A stretch of 64,000 nt of DNA from Siderastrea siderea (Eukaryota; Cnidaria; Anthozoa; Scleractinia; Rhizangiidae). A program made the position numbers and the translations under genes. This document shows, piece after piece, positions 31,372 through 44,264 of this stretch (the stretch's first letter is position 1; every line of letters starts with the position of its first letter). The stretch is from assembly GCA_964030785.1 (NCBI GenBank), contig OZ034968.1:32191686-32255685 (forward strand), given 5' to 3'. The notes beneath the pieces were generated by a model. That model made no database searches. It had not been told where the DNA came from and saw only the letters and a program-made list of their open reading frames with translations.

Positions 31372-34154
31372 TGGCGTCAGAAGTAAAGATTTTCGACGAT
31401 GACATCTTTCCGAGTAGAGTTGCCGGAAAAGTTCGACTTCAGTCGACAAGAAGAGTGGCCGAAATGGAGCAGAAGGTTCGAGTGATTTCGCCAAGCGTCG
31501 GGAGTTTCGAAGGAAGAAGAGGAAAGCCAGATCAATACGCTGATTTACGCAATAGGTGATCAAGCACACGATATTCTCCACTCCTTCAACCTAACTACAA
31601 CGCAGCTAAAGCAGTATCACACCGTCAAAGCACGATTTGACGAGCACTTTGTGGTTCGCCGAAATACTATCTTCGAGCGAGCGAAATTTAACCGACGCCG
31701 CCAGGAAGATGGCGAGACCGTGGATACTTTCATCACTGCATTGCATGCGATGGCCGAACACTGCGACTACGGAACACTTAAGGATGAGATGATCCGAGAC
31801 AGAATCGCGCTCGGTCTTTTAGACGCGAAACTATCGGAAAAACTCCAACTCGATGCCGCACTAACTTTGACAAAAGCAGTCACTCAGGGGCGACAAAGCG
31901 AAGCTGCCAAAAAACAACAAACCCTGTTGAGGAGCGACTTCAAGGAGTCAGGAGAAACAAAAACTGTCTATGCTGTGAAAGCGAAGAAAACACCGAAATT
32001 TAAGAGTGAGGGTCAAGCGTCAGCAGCTTCGAAGAAGCCCTTCAAGAAACATGCAAAAACTGAATTGAATCGTTGTGGACGCTGTGGCAAATCTCCGAGT
32101 CACGCACGGACAAATTGTCCAGCTAAAGACGCGACTTGCCACAAATGTAACATGAGAGGTCACTGGGGAGCCGTTTGCAGATCTCAAAAAACTGTGGGCG
32201 AAGTCGAAGAAGATGATTATGCGTTTGTCGGTGAAATTGGAAGTGGATCAAATGGAGGCTTTTGGTCCGTGGATCTCCGGCTAAACAAATCTACTGTTCG
32301 TTTCAAGATTGACAACGGAGCAGACGTGACCATAATCCCGGAAAGAATCTACCGAGAGCTGCAACCCACTCCAGCTCTTTCCAGTTCAAGCAAGACCTTA
32401 ATTGGCCCGGCTGAAACAACACTTCCCGTTCGTGGGTGCTTCCGAGGGAAAATCCAGAAAGCTGACAAATCCCTAGAACAGGAGATATTTGTTGTCGATG
32501 GTGCCCGCCAACCTCTCCTTGGTCGACCAGCTATAGAAGCCTTGAAGATTGTCGAACTGGTACAAGAAGTAGAAACCATCGATTTCAGAACTAAATTCCC
32601 AAACCTCTTTAAGGGTTTAGGAAAACTGGATGGACCGGATTACGAGATCAAACTCAAACCAGATGCCAAGCCACATGCACTCTCCACACCGAGAAGGGTT
32701 CCGGTACCTCTTCTTTCAAAGGTCAAAGATCAACTCTCCCGCATGGAGCAGATGCAAATTATCTCTCGAGTCGACGAAGCGACCGAGTGGTGCGCGGGAA
32801 TGGTGGTTGTTCCCAAAGCAAATGGGAAAGTGCACATTTGTGTGGATCTAACTAAATTGAACGAAAACATCCTGAGGGAGTTTCACCCCCTACCTAGCGT
32901 AGACCACACATTAGCTCAACTGGCGGGAGCAACTGTGTTCACCAAACTCGATGCAAATTCTGGATTCTGGCAGATTGGCCTATCGCCAGAGTCAGCGAAA
33001 TTGACCACTTTTATCACCCCATTTGGAAGGTTCTGTTTCAACCGTCTCCCATTTGGAATAAGCTCAGCCCCTGAACACTTCCAAAAGCGGATCTCGCAGG
33101 TCCTGGAAGGGACTGAAGGTGCTCTTTGTCAGATGGACGACATCCTGGTCTACGGCAAGTCAGTGAAAGAGCACAATGAGCACCTAGAAGCAACTCTTCT
33201 CAAGCTTCAGAAAGCTAACCTTGCCTTGAATGAAGAGAAGTGCGAGTTCTCTAAGCCTTCAGTAGAATTCCTCGGCACTGTCATTGATTCTAAAAGAGTG
33301 CAAGTTGACCCCAAGAAAGTAGAGGCTATACTGCAGATGGAGACACCTAAGGACCAATCAGAACTTAGGAGATTCCTTGGCATGGTCAATCAATTAAACA
33401 AGTTCCAACCCCAAATAGCTGAGTTGTCTAAGCCACTGAGGGATCTACTGAGTACTAAGAACCATTGGTCATGGAGTGAAGCACAAGATAATGCCTTCTC
33501 TGCCTTGAAGAGGAGCCTAACTACAACTCCTACCCTCGCACACTATGACGCAAGACGCCAGACAACACTTAGCTTTCCACTGATGCATCATCCTACGGGC
33601 TTGGAGCGGTTTTACTTCAAAAGCAGGATGATGAACAGTGGCGCCCTGTTGCATATGCTTCACGAGCCATGAATCCTACTGAGCAGCGGTATGCCCAGAT
33701 TGAAAAAGAGGCCCTGGGCATAACTTGGGCAAGTGAACGCTTTGTCGACTACCTGATTGGCCTCAAGTACCACATCGAAACTGACAATAAGCCTTTAGTC
33801 CCACTACTGAGTACCAAGAACCTAGAGGATCTCCCAGTCAGAATTCAAAGGTTCCGAATACGGATGATGCGGTTCAGCTACACCATTTCGCATGTACCTG
33901 GAAAATCCCTGTGCACAGCAGACGCCCTGTCGCGAGCACCACTGGCCAGACCTTTAAATCACGAAGAGAAGAAGTTGGAGACCGATGTCCAAGCTTATGT
34001 TGACTGGATCGTTAAGTACCTTCCTGCCACAAAGAGTCGACTGGAGGAGTTTAGGTCCCAACAGCAGCAAGATGAAGTCACAAGGCAGCTGATGACTTAC
34101 TGCACTGAAGGATGGCCGGACAGATTCCACCTTCCTGGTCCTCTCAAACCCTAA
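31372..34154 (+). pseudogene. Ty3/gypsy gag-pol pseudogene, unit B (most intact copy)
   Basis: Gag would start at 31,399 but a CGA-to-TGA change stops it at 31,483. From 31,651 to 33,672 one frame of 673 codons runs through the rest of gag, two zinc knuckles (CGRCGKSPSHARTNC; CHKCNMRGHWGAVC), protease and RT (DANSGFWQI, QMDDILVYG). The protease motif reads DNGADVT where units A and D have DTGADVT, so its catalytic motif is altered. The shared frameshift near 33,575 separates RT from RNase H (33,669-34,154), and the sequence ends at PGPLKP-TAA without integrase. It lacks the TAG and TAA stops that A and D share, so it is on a separate branch. Confidence 0.9.
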
Positions 34155-34281
34155 GCAGCGCTTATTAAACCATTTTCGGTAAAAGTGCGGCGCTTATTCG
34201 AGAGCGGCGCTTATTAAATCATTTTCGGTAAAAGTGCGGCGCTTATTCGAGTAGCGGGCGCTTAATCGATCATTTACGGTA
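34155..34281. mobile_element. Right-end remnant of the TA-flanked MITE at the B/C junction
   Basis: Two GCGCTTATT...TTTTCGGTAAAAGTGCGG repeats and the right terminus CATTTACGG-TA; one repeat more than at the A/B and D/E junctions. Confidence 0.75.
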
Positions 34282-34605
34282 TTAGGTTCATATTCAGTTC
34301 ACTGCTATAGATGAGTAAAGACGATGAAAATAAACCAGTTAACATAAGGATTGTCTAAGGGTGAACACTTCCAAACAAACGCCTTATCTTTTGTATCGCT
34401 CTTCTTGTATTTTTGTTATATTGCACCACCTTTCTTTTTCAGTGAGTTCCAATAGCCGTCATCTTTCCCACCTGACGCATGGTGAAATAATGTACTTCTA
34501 TTAATAAAATTATTTTTAAAAATTATACAGAAACTGTGACCTTTTTAAAGCTTTTCTTTTTTATTTCAGTTAATATTGGAACAGAAAAGAAAAAAAGGTA
34601 CAAAA

Positions 34606-34678
34606 CGACCCCGGCAGGACTCGAACCTACAATCTTCTGATCCGAAGTCAGACGCCTTATCCATTAGGCCACGAGGCC
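34606..34678 (-). tRNA. tRNA-Arg (anticodon TCG), unit C
   Basis: Complete 73-nt cloverleaf with fully paired acceptor GGCCTCG/CGGGGTC (two G-U pairs), anticodon loop CTTCGGA, T-loop GGTTCGAGTCC, and an immediate TTTT downstream. Confidence 0.93.
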
Positions 34679-35178
34679 GAGACAATTCTGGTTATCTGCA
34701 AGATTTATTCTATTCTGTCCCTTTTCATCCCCAGCAATACTGATCAGTCCTAAGCATAGTTACTCGAGGGACTGGTTATGAAACCTTGCAAGTTTCAAAG
34801 GCCAAAACAAAGGTGCTGTAATTTATGCTGAAAGTATTAGGACCATGCACAATCTTTTGTTTTACGTTCGCACATAATAGCTGAATAACTTAGCTGTGAC
34901 AGTTTTATTGGTTAGTTGCTCATGTAAAATTCAAAACCTATTGTTGTTTGTACACGGTCAAGGCTAAAAACGGTAATAGAAACATAAAACAAAGGAATTT
35001 GTTGAGCTTCATAACCAGATTCTTTTATTAACTATGTCCTAAGAACAGAAAAGAAAATTTAACTCAACATTATTCATCACTCAAAAAGGTGGCCAAACTG
35101 ACGTGTTAAACAAGTTGAACATTAATATATGAAATGAACTGAAATTTGAACTGCGGATAAAGATGGAATTATATGCAG

Positions 35179-35285
35179 AGTATCGCAGTGAAGGTGTTTC
35201 AACTTAAGTAGTTAAAAAGAAGAAACCTGAAAAAATTCAGGCTTGAACGTATCGAACTCATGACGTCTGCGATACCGGTGCAGTG
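35179..35285 (-). mobile_element. tRNA-derived SINE fragment, unit C
   Basis: As in unit A, with a GTTAAAAAG variant in the body hairpin. Confidence 0.6.
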
Positions 35286-35587
35286 CAAGTTGAATCGGAA
35301 CGATATTGGACTGCCGGTGTTGAAAGCAATGTTAGACCCGTTTGTCGGGGGCCTGATTAAAAAAAATAAGCCTCAAACGAACTATAGAACAATTTATTTA
35401 GTGAATCAGAGTGCCTGATGGCCCGCTGCAAGGTCACACCCATCATGTCCCAACCTGTCCATCATCCATACTCTTCGTTGTGCACTTACTCAAACGTGGA
35501 AACCGATTCCCGTTGATTCCTCTCATATGCTTGAGGTATTTGTGGCATCCGGCGTTTCAATTAGCGGCACAAAAAGGGGAGCGCAGA

Positions 35588-35669
35588 CGCTGCGAGCAGG
35601 ATTCGAACCTGCGCGGGGAGACCCCATTGGATTTCAAGTCCAACGCCTTAACCACTCGGCCATCGCAGC
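35588..35669 (-). tRNA. tRNA-Ser (anticodon TGA), unit C
   Basis: Complete 82-nt type II fold identical to the unit B gene, T5 run downstream. Confidence 0.94.
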
Positions 35670-36342
35670 GGACGCTAACTACTTTCTAAAAGAAACCTAT
35701 TAGCTTTGACCGACAATCAGTGCATACAATAGCATATTTTGTTGTTACCATGAAGATATATTAAGAGGAGAACACTTTTCTCAAAGCGAAGCCTTATAAA
35801 AACCCGTTCATATGAAAATGAGTTCTTTTTGGAAGTGAGGAAGCTAAAGGCAATTCGAAAATACTTTACCTTTCTTCGCCGATAGATAACGTTCGATAAG
35901 CAAGAACTGTCAATAAACATACATAGCAAACTGTTTCGAGCGGGAGTAAGAATCAATCCTTATTTTACGTTCAGTAGCCATATTCTTACAATAACTAAGA
36001 GGATCATAACGACCGTAACTATGCTGTGAGGCATTTTATTTTAATTTAAAAGAATTACGACCAAACAAGTAAAGGGTTGTTTTAGCAACATTCCTAAGTT
36101 AAACTTGCATCAGAGACGAGCTTAGTGGTATCATGTCTTGTCCAATAAGCCACTAATCAAATTGATGTTGGAGTCGACCCTTGTTGCCTTTCCTATTTGC
36201 ACGCACTTTTCAGTATTCGTGATATGCAACATTCCGTTCTTTCAAATGGTCTTTTCTTTGCACGTAGTTTCTGCTAATATTAATGTGTTAGGGTGATTTG
36301 CCTTCAATTTTCTAAGGTGTTTCACTCAGTACTACAGCCAGA

Positions 36343-36424
36343 GCTGCGATGGCCGAGTGGTTAAGGCGTTGGACTCGAAATCCAATGGGGTATCCCCGCG
36401 CAGGTTCGAATCCTGCTCGCAGCG
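36343..36424 (+). tRNA. tRNA-Ser (anticodon CGA), unit C
   Basis: Identical to the unit A and B genes, TTTTT terminator at about 36,430. Confidence 0.95.
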
Positions 36425-36931
36425 TACCGTTTTTGTCACATTTTTCCTTCTTGTACATGTTTCAACCCGAGTTCGTTATACTTAACACAGGAAGACCGCT
36501 AAGATCAGACGCTGCTGTTAGGTTCAACTTGGGCGTCAGGAGATACGCCACAAGATAAGGCGATTTTATGGAACTGCTCCTGATCAATCGGACCATGTTT
36601 TGCAGCACTTCTAAAGAATGGATGACCAATGTTTTCCAACTATAAATTATTTCATTTTACCATTAGGCGCTTTAAGATTTATACATCCAACTATTTTTTT
36701 AAAGAATGCAACTAATAAGTAACCTGAACGTTTACGTTAAAGGTGGACACTGCACGACTTACAATTCCCTGTGATCCATTAAACTCCAGGACGGCATTAA
36801 AGGAACAAGGATTCTAAGGCAGGGTGAGGAGTGTGGCAACAAAATGGCCCTTTTGAGTTCATTGCTAAGTAATGAGTGCTGGGTGCAACCTGCTTGGACC
36901 GGATGGTCCACCCTTTGACCCAAGGCCAATG

Positions 36932-37572
36932 TTAAGGTGATTCCCCGGAAAAAGAATCTGCCATAGATTTGTAATGAAGCTTGGCATAAATATTCAACAA
37001 GTCATGTTGTGTCTAAACTTGCAATAAAAATGGGGGTCACCGTGCTCGTTTAGTGGTATACTGCTGACGAATACAGTGTTTAAAGGCATTTTCAGGCAAT
37101 AAACGCGCGAAGCCAATATGCTCAATATTTCAACTGCAGATTGATATTTCATGTATAGGTTGACTTTGTACATATGTATAGTCATCAGTGTTGTACAAAA
37201 CATGGCCGAAAAGCTTCAAATTTACTGGAAACTCAAAAAGTAGACGGTGACGAAGGTAGATTGATGAGTGGTCCTATACCCTAAATGGCTTTCCTCGTAG
37301 GATTTTTGTCAACTGTGCAAAATCTGATCATAGATTTTTGCTAACTTTTTATATATTTGCTTTGGGAACACTGTCCTGATTGATTTTACACAATAAAAAC
37401 TGGGGGTCACCGTACTCGATTAGGAGAAAACGACCATTTATTTCTCTAAACAACTCAGTTTTCACAGAAAACCTACCAAGTTCCGAAAGTGCGCGCGCTG
37501 GTGGGCGCGCTAATCACGCAAAAAGTGATGCGCAGAAAGGATGCGCAATGCAATTGAATGGAATCACCTTAA
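36932..37572. mobile_element. piggyBac-like MITE, unit C
   Basis: TTAA-GGTGATTCC ... GGAATCACC-TTAA, 641 bp. Confidence 0.8.
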
Positions 37573-38035
37573 GTACCCTGCCACAATCGACTGGAAGCTA
37601 GGGTACCACAGGGAGCAACAGAGACAGTGGGGGAAGGGGACAGGGAGGGGCGTAAGAGGTAAGAGATCCACATGAGAGGGGTAGGTAGTGTTTCTAGTTC
37701 CAGGTACTTTTTTGTAAGCTGAATGTATGTTTTGGCAATATTTGAGGTGTTGTTTCCTAACTAATTCTTGTGAAAGCTATAAATTATTCACGTATTCCAA
37801 CAATGTACACCTTGTGAATATCAGTTTTATATTGCTCACACCAAAGTGCTTATTTCTTTCAGTTGTTTTGTTTGGAATACTTCAATAATCGCCGCTAGCA
37901 GTTACGTCAGATGACAAAACCAACATTGTGAAGGGAGGAGGGGGTGTTGACAATTGGGGAAATGTGGCGATGTCTCAAAAATAGAGATGAAGATTGTAGC
38001 TTTCTACCCTGACATTAATTGGAGTTAAAAGCTAG

Positions 38036-38164
38036 TGTTAGGGCTAGGGCTATGGTTAGGGTTATAGGTAGGGCTAGTGCTAGTGCTAGGGTTAGGACTA
38101 GGGCTAGGGTTTAGGGCTAGGGTTAAGATTAGGGTTAGGCTATGACTAGAGCTAGGGTTAGGGT
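38036..38164 (+). repeat. Degenerate telomere-like tract, unit C
   Basis: Same variant order as unit A, with one GTTAGGACTAGGG difference. Confidence 0.85.
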
Positions 38165-38593
38165 AGAAACACAAATCAAAACACCATAGCAGCAATTTTA
38201 TGAGTTATTATTTCATTTTCCTCAGGTTTACAGCTTTTAAATTTCGGCTTTAGTTTTGCTAATTTGATAAACCGACACATCCATCATAAATGCATCGCCC
38301 ACCACACAAACAGAGGATGTTAAGCCTGTGGGTTAACATGACAAGCATTTCAAGCAAACACCCTTAGGTTTTGCACACTTTCGGATGATGTCTAGCTGAA
38401 AACTACCGATTTTTGACGTGTAAATGGGAATTAATAGGCACCTGCGGGGAGGTTGTCTCAGCCCACTTATTGGAAGTGACCTGTCAAGAATTTTCCTGAT
38501 TTTCCTGATGAAATGCGAATGCATGTGGTATGCGAATGCTTCCTGTCTCAATAGGATCGTTTACAGTCAGAGATCGTTGGTGTAATTCAGTAT

Positions 38594-38935
38594 GAAAATA
38601 TACGGAACGACTGATACTTACGGCAGTTAAAGAAACGAAGACACAGAAGACGAAATACGTAAAGCAAAAAAATGTATGAAATTCGGGCAGAAAATGTATG
38701 AAAATGTATGTATAAAAATGTATGAAAATGTATGAAATTCGGTACGAATTCCCCCAATTTTTTGTTTCATGCATTTTTTTGCTTTACGTATTTCGTCTTC
38801 TGTGTCTTCGTTTCTTTAACTGCCGTAAAGATCAGCCGTTCCGTATATTTTTTTACTTCAAATGTTTTACTGATCCAGGTCTACTTAAGATCCGGCAACT
38901 TGTCGCTGTGGTCCTTCCAGTTTATAAACTTTGTA
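38594..38935. mobile_element. Foldback insertion, unit C
   Basis: Flanked by TAATTCAGTAT (38,583-38,593 and 38,936-38,946). About 10 bp shorter than in unit A because CTCAACGC is lost near the right end. Confidence 0.75.
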
Positions 38936-39198
38936 TAATTCAGTATCGGTAAGACAACCGAGGAAAGAAATGTTGTCCGTAACACTGTATTTAGCCTCTC
39001 TTCTCCGCAGAGGGTCAAAAGGGTTTTCCGTGCGGAGAAAATCCCCTGAAAAAGTGAGTGCAGGCATAAAAGTAGGTGGTATGCGACGAGGGGAGCCTCT
39101 GCCAGAAGCCACGCCCAATATGGCTGCCATCCGGGGGAGGCATTTTTTTAAATGTCTATACCTGGAGTGGTGTGCGTACTTTTGCTCCTGTCGGTAAA

Positions 39199-39430
39199 AT
39201 GGCGGGTATGGGTGCGAAGTTCTTCGGGTTAACTTTTGCATAATGTTGACGAATTACTCACGAAAAAGTTTCTAAATGCTTGGAAATCGGTCAAAGTTTG
39301 CTGCCCGCGCGACGACTGTGTTTCGAAAAGGCTTTTATTTTGTCATGATGGGCTAAATCTGATCACCATTTCAGCAGGTAAAATTCCCGAGTGTCGTGAG
39401 CGAAGAACAGCGAAGGCACGGAAACGATTT
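39199..39430 (+). pseudogene. Small ORF, frameshifted, unit C
   Basis: An 8-bp gain (AACTTTTG after CTTCGGGTT) and a later 2-bp loss (GTCGTG-AGCG) break the frame that is open in units A, D and E. Confidence 0.55.
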
Positions 39431-40089
39431 ATTGAGAAAACCGTCTTCTGGCAGCTGAGACTCTGCATAACCTGTCAATTCTGTTTCAAAAGAGACTAGA
39501 ACAAGTAAGCTTAATCTTTATCAATGCGCATTTTTTCCATTCTGCAGAAGTGCGAAATCAACGAACTTGACATTTGTATCTCGTAAATTAATTACGCCGG
39601 GACTTGTTTGGAAATATCTTTCTTTGATAGTATTAAGATGCAGTAAGCTTATAGACTTAAGTGTTTGTTAAATAAGCTTAATGTTTACAGTATTAAAAAG
39701 AGCTATGATAATTCTTTGTACCATTGCAGTTTATTTAATCTTACTTATCGTCCTCAATCTTAAATCTGTCTTAGAGATCTGATCCAATACTGAAAATACT
39801 AAGTTAAGCGCATTTGAAAAACGAACAAACAAGCAAATCAAGCAGATCACGTTGTCATTTTGTTTTACATAATACCGGTAATTGTAGATTGAATACTCCC
39901 CTGAGTTTCTTTTTAAATACCGAAATTTGAACCTCTTTAAATTCCTTATTCAGATCAATTGACAGTAACCTCTTTTGTCCCTGTTCCTTCAAATACAGAA
40001 TATCCAATGAAGGGATCAAGTACCATTTCTCAACTTCACTTTTCTTTCAATTTTACTGGTATTTACTAAAACTAATTGTTGGGCATATG

Positions 40090-40109
40090 TCGGCTGTTTT
40101 CTCAGGCTA
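40090..40109. mobile_element. Right-end stub of the palindromic Mutator-like MITE, unit C
   Basis: Only TCGGCTGTTTTCTCAGGCTA remains. A deletion of some 430 bp joins GGGCATATG directly to it. Confidence 0.75.
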
Positions 40110-40785
40110 ACTCGAACCATAAATTTTTGCTGAGAATCAAAATATACTCGGAGATACAGTTCACAGGGATGGGTACTGATCTCTGGGAGAAGGTACAGAG
40201 TTGTTTATTTCACCGAGTTAAAAAACCTCAGCATATTAAAAAATTATGGGGACTGTCTTAAAGTTGCATGGTGATTCAAAAAGAGCAAGTTCCTCCAATC
40301 TTTTGTTTTATACTTTTGGGGCCCTAAAACTGGACACAGAATCCCATTATAAAATCATTCACTGATCACTTAAAGCCCTCACCAGGTTCCCTCCCTCTTA
40401 CTCAATGACACGCTTTGCCTTAATTTGTCAAGAGTTCAAAACATAAGTCAGGAAAGGATTCATAGAGTTTATCTTTGAATTCCTCTGCCACCTTTTTGGT
40501 TCCTTTCTCATTGACTTTTGGACTTAACTTCGTGGTTTACAGTGCCTTCAAGAGTATACCCATCAGGAGGCTCATGTGACTGATTGCACTCCCTTTAAAA
40601 AAAAACACTTTTCAAGCAAAGCCACATTCGTTTAAACTGGTCTGGAAATGCTTTTTTGAAAGAATACGCAGCCAGTGAGTGAGTTGCCTGACCGCTTTAA
40701 ACAGGTCAATACTAGCCACAATTTGCTCACACATCTTCACTGAGGTATGTCCTGGAAAGAATGAAATTTATATAGTGAGCTTTGA

Positions 40786-40795
40786 ATAATAATAG

Positions 40796-40847
<52 letters not shown>

Positions 40848-40848
40848 T
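40786..40848. repeat. (AAT)n-(ATT)n microsatellite, unit C
   Basis: Short, nearly perfect palindromic version of the tract in unit A. Confidence 0.9.
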
Positions 40849-42492
40849 TATGATTAACATCTGAATTGTTTTGCTCAGTGCAATACAGATGATCTCTCAT
40901 GAATAAATACTCCGCAAATGATTTTAAAAAATTAAATTTTATTATTATGTCAGTGTAAGTGTGAATCATTTGAAGTTATCTATAAAGGTGATTGTCCAGA
41001 AATGAATGGCCAAATTAATGTGAAATGTTAATAAAGTGATTTAGATTGCCTCCTGAAACTGGTTGGTATTCAGTGATGATGATGACATAATAATAGCAAT
41101 AATGACTGCTTAGGTGATTATTTTGGATGATAAGTCACTGATATGGTTAAAATGTTATAATCACAAAAAATTGTTAATGCTGATAACAAGCAGTTGCAAG
41201 GTACAAAAGGCCTTTCGAATACAGCCAATTGGCTCTTTATTGACAAAATAATTAAGTTTTCAATAACATGTTATAGATTTTGAAAGGGCTACACCAAAGC
41301 TGATAGGCAATACAGATAAAGTTTGGTTCCTTGATTGCCTAAGCCAATGCTTGTGTTTATTTTTATTTGGCAAACATTATTTTGTGTCATTCAAACCGCC
41401 CCTACATCCCTCTTAATAACAACATAGTAGCAAGTGTTGAATACCTATTTGAAAAACATTATTTGGGGCTATATCGAAAGAACAGGCCAGCCCAAAAACG
41501 GGAGAGGGTGCAAGTTGTAATACAACACCCCAATTCACAGCCAGCCAGCTGGAAATAACCTCCTCTCACCTCACATATAGTTCTTGAGGGGTTGAACTAT
41601 TTCTGATTTCCTTGGGGAGAGATTGGCATTGTTCAGCTTTCCCCCAGTTCCTGGCAGAAACGACCGCTTAATTTCTGTTTTGCACCAGTAGAACAAAGGC
41701 GTCTACTTGCAGGCTTTATCAAGGTTTTCGAAGGCGTAAGTTCTCTACCTTTACTAGGGTTTCCTCTAAAAAGCAAGTGACGATTTTTAAAAAGTTTAAG
41801 CTTAATTTCATTTTAGTTAGCATAAGTAAAAGCTTACATATTTTTATAACATAAAGGGCAAAATTACTGATTGCTAATTGGTTGAGACAGGGGGCATTTT
41901 TGCTTAATTTTCTTTCGGACGAGGGCAAAATTACTAATTCCTGATTGGCCGAGCGCCAAAAATACTCGCATCCGATTGGCTAAGCGCGAGAGCGCGCCAT
42001 TTGCATTTTGTAAGCGTCTTGAAACGAGAAGCAGATTTTTGTTCAACACAAGAATATAGTTTCAGAGTTTAAATTTAACCGAGTTGATTGGCAAAAAGGG
42101 TATGGAAATCGGGTGATAGTTCGAAGAGAAATTCCATAAGGTATACCTTAATGTTTTACGGGAAACAACAAATGGTTATTTGTTCTAAAACTACCAAAAA
42201 CCTTGGTTAATTCAGCGAGCGAGAGGTTGCCTTGCAACTCAGGTAAGCTTAAATAAATTTAAGCTTACTTAGTTTGAGTTTTGAGTGTGAGTTTGTCAAT
42301 GAACTAGAATTGTAATTATCTCAAAAGATAAACATATGCATAAAAGACCGTTTTTTTTGTTCTGGACGCTGATTAGCAGTTTAATAAACTGCTTGTGTGG
42401 AGAATTGTTTATTCTGAGTGCCGGCGGCGGGTTGTGTTTCGATGTGCAATGAAAAGTTTTCAGAAAATTTTGCCCTCTGTGTTATAAATAAG

Positions 42493-42575
42493 TAATCGCA
42501 TGAGCCCTCGTAGAATTAAGGATAAATTTTCACTTTTATTTTCAAACTTTTCACAAATTGCCCTCGTCGCTACGA

Positions 42576-42617
<42 letters not shown>

Positions 42618-42652
42618 ATTTATCCTTAATTCTACTCGGCCTCATGCGATTA
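42493..42652. mobile_element. Foldback MITE-like hairpin
   Basis: Arms TAATCGCATGAG...AGGATAAATTTTCAC and complement (42,612-42,652) continue inward through TTTCACAAATTGCCC/GGGCAATTTTGTGAAA, leaving a short CTCGTCGCTACGAG centre. Superfamily unknown. Confidence 0.65.
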
Positions 42653-42982
42653 CATATACTAAAGAATTTTCGTTTATGACTTCCGATTTAATAACGGTTC
42701 AAATTAGTGAGCCCTAGAGTTAAAATTGAATGAAATACAACCAGTAGGAATTTTAAAAAGTCCAAAAACAAACAGCGAAAGAAATATTTACCATCAAGCG
42801 ACATCTCTTGGAGAGGCAAGTCCAGACTTCCGCCATAATGAACTCGAATTACGAAGATCACTCTCCACGGGTTTCAAGGGGGGGGGCTTCGAAGACAGAC
42901 GTTTTTGCTTTTTTACCGAAATTGTGAGATCTCATCTCAACAGTAACGAACGAGAACTGTACAGAAAAAATAAACGCTGACT

Positions 42983-43015
42983 TTCGCTAAGTTTGGAGGT
43001 GTCAAACTTAGCGAA
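42983..43015. repeat. Short perfect hairpin
   Basis: 13-bp arms TTCGCTAAGTTTG and CAAACTTAGCGAA separated by 7 nt. Confidence 0.7.
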
Positions 43016-43579
43016 GGCCGAGAAATCCATCGTTGTACGAGAAAACGACAAGGATGTACGAGAAAACGACCAACTTCTGGCAGAGGTTCGCCGCCCAATG
43101 GATCTTTCGGTTTACGCGCCTGCACTCACTTCGTACAGCGGAAATCTAATGACGGCTCACCGAACCTCTGCGGAGGAGAGAGGTATTTAGCTTCTCCGTT
43201 ATATCATGAAATCGCAATAGTACCACAAAATTCCACCATGTACACATGTTCAACCGCAACGTCCAATACTAAAGTCGTTTAAGTTTAACTGCCAACCAAT
43301 CCTTGTATGCGTTCTCTGCACGAGAGTATACGTACCCTATTGTAAGGAAACACAAATTTGGCCGACAAAAAATTAGACATGTGCCAGTGAAATTCACTAG
43401 AAATCTCTCAAGATCTATTTTTGAGTTTGTGTACTGATTAATACTTAATGGTAACAGTATGCGTTATCCTCTGAAATTCCAAACTTCGTTGTAAACTGTT
43501 AATAGGTGATATGCAACGGAATGGTAGGAAATGCGTTGAGACATCCTTAGATAGAGTACAAAAAGGTCAGCAACTTTGC

Positions 43580-44264
43580 CATTTTCTTCCGTCACCCTGC
43601 CTTCGCAGCGTCGCAGATGACATTGCCGTGTTCATGATTTATTCTTCTTCAACTGGCCTTTGCATGATGGTTTTCGACCGCTATTTAGCTATCGTAAAGT
43701 CACTCACTTACACAACTTTGATGACAAGAAGACGCGCTTTATATTTGGTAGCGTCATCGTGGCTAGTTCCATTATTGGCCTACTTTGTCCCAGCTCTTTG
43801 CACGCGTCTCAATGGATGCAGCATAAATCGGAAGGTCATTTGAGTTCATTCCATGTGTTGTGCCCCTACTTGTTACAGTGAAAATAATAATAATAGCAAG
43901 AAAACATCACCAGCATTTTGCGAGGATAGATTCTCAGCTGCGCTATAATCAGCCGAGTCACAAAGCCCAAAGAACACCTAATTTTTCCTCAGCTCTAGTC
44001 ATCGTAACAGTAGTGGCAATTTTTCATTTTTCTTGTTATTCACTTGAAGGGTACAGTTCGATTTGTCACTTTACCGAACTATGTAAACTTACTGATGATC
44101 TGTCACACGTGGTGTTTTTTCTTGTTGTAATAAACTCATCCGGGAATCCCATCTCCTATGCCTTGTTTAAACGTGATATTCAAACAGAGTTAAGGAGGAA
44201 AGTTTGCAAGATAACACTGAGTGCTGCAACTACAGAGGCTTCCACTCCACTGACAAAGGTTTGA
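43580..44264 (+). pseudogene. Class A GPCR pseudogene, 5'-truncated and frameshifted
   Basis: Equivalent to residues about 61-295 of the receptor at 4,919. TM1 and most of TM2 are missing. The DRY motif (MVFDRYLAIVK) is kept, and the TM7 motif reads NPISY. A 23-bp deletion after CGGAAGGTCA (about 43,839) removes the start of TM5 and shifts the frame, so 43,580-43,843 and 43,860-44,264 are in different frames. The AATAAA at 44,285 is kept. The duplicated CRE/TATA promoter is absent. Confidence 0.88.

Larger units (their letters stand above)
18443..34281. repeat. Composite tandem repeat unit B, split by 6.1 kb of other DNA
   Basis: Left part 18,443-23,067 and right part 29,157-34,281 match unit A. 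Unit B lacks the foldback insertion and has lost most of tRNA-Arg. Non-coding spacers (18,774-19,004, 19,501-20,171, 20,254-20,766, 21,405-21,868, 21,998-22,413, 30,091-30,755, 30,878-31,216) hold no recognised gene. Confidence 0.88.
34282..41188. repeat. Composite tandem repeat unit C (no gypsy)
   Basis: Matches unit A until 41,188, where identity ends exactly at the position at which the gypsy LTR begins in A, B and D. Contains the foldback insertion and a deletion at 40,089. Spacers (34,679-35,178, 35,670-36,342, 36,425-36,931, 37,573-38,035, 38,165-38,582, 39,500-40,089, 40,110-40,785, 40,849-41,188) have no recognised gene. Confidence 0.88.
41189..43579. other. Single-copy spacer between unit C and GPCR block 2
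   Basis: No homologue elsewhere in the window and no supported gene. It contains two foldback hairpins (42,493 and 42,983), a repeated GGGCAAAATTACT motif (41,858 and 41,924) and a doubled GTACGAGAAAACGAC (43,035 and 43,054). Short frames at 42,726-43,190 lack recognisable domains. Confidence 0.5.
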
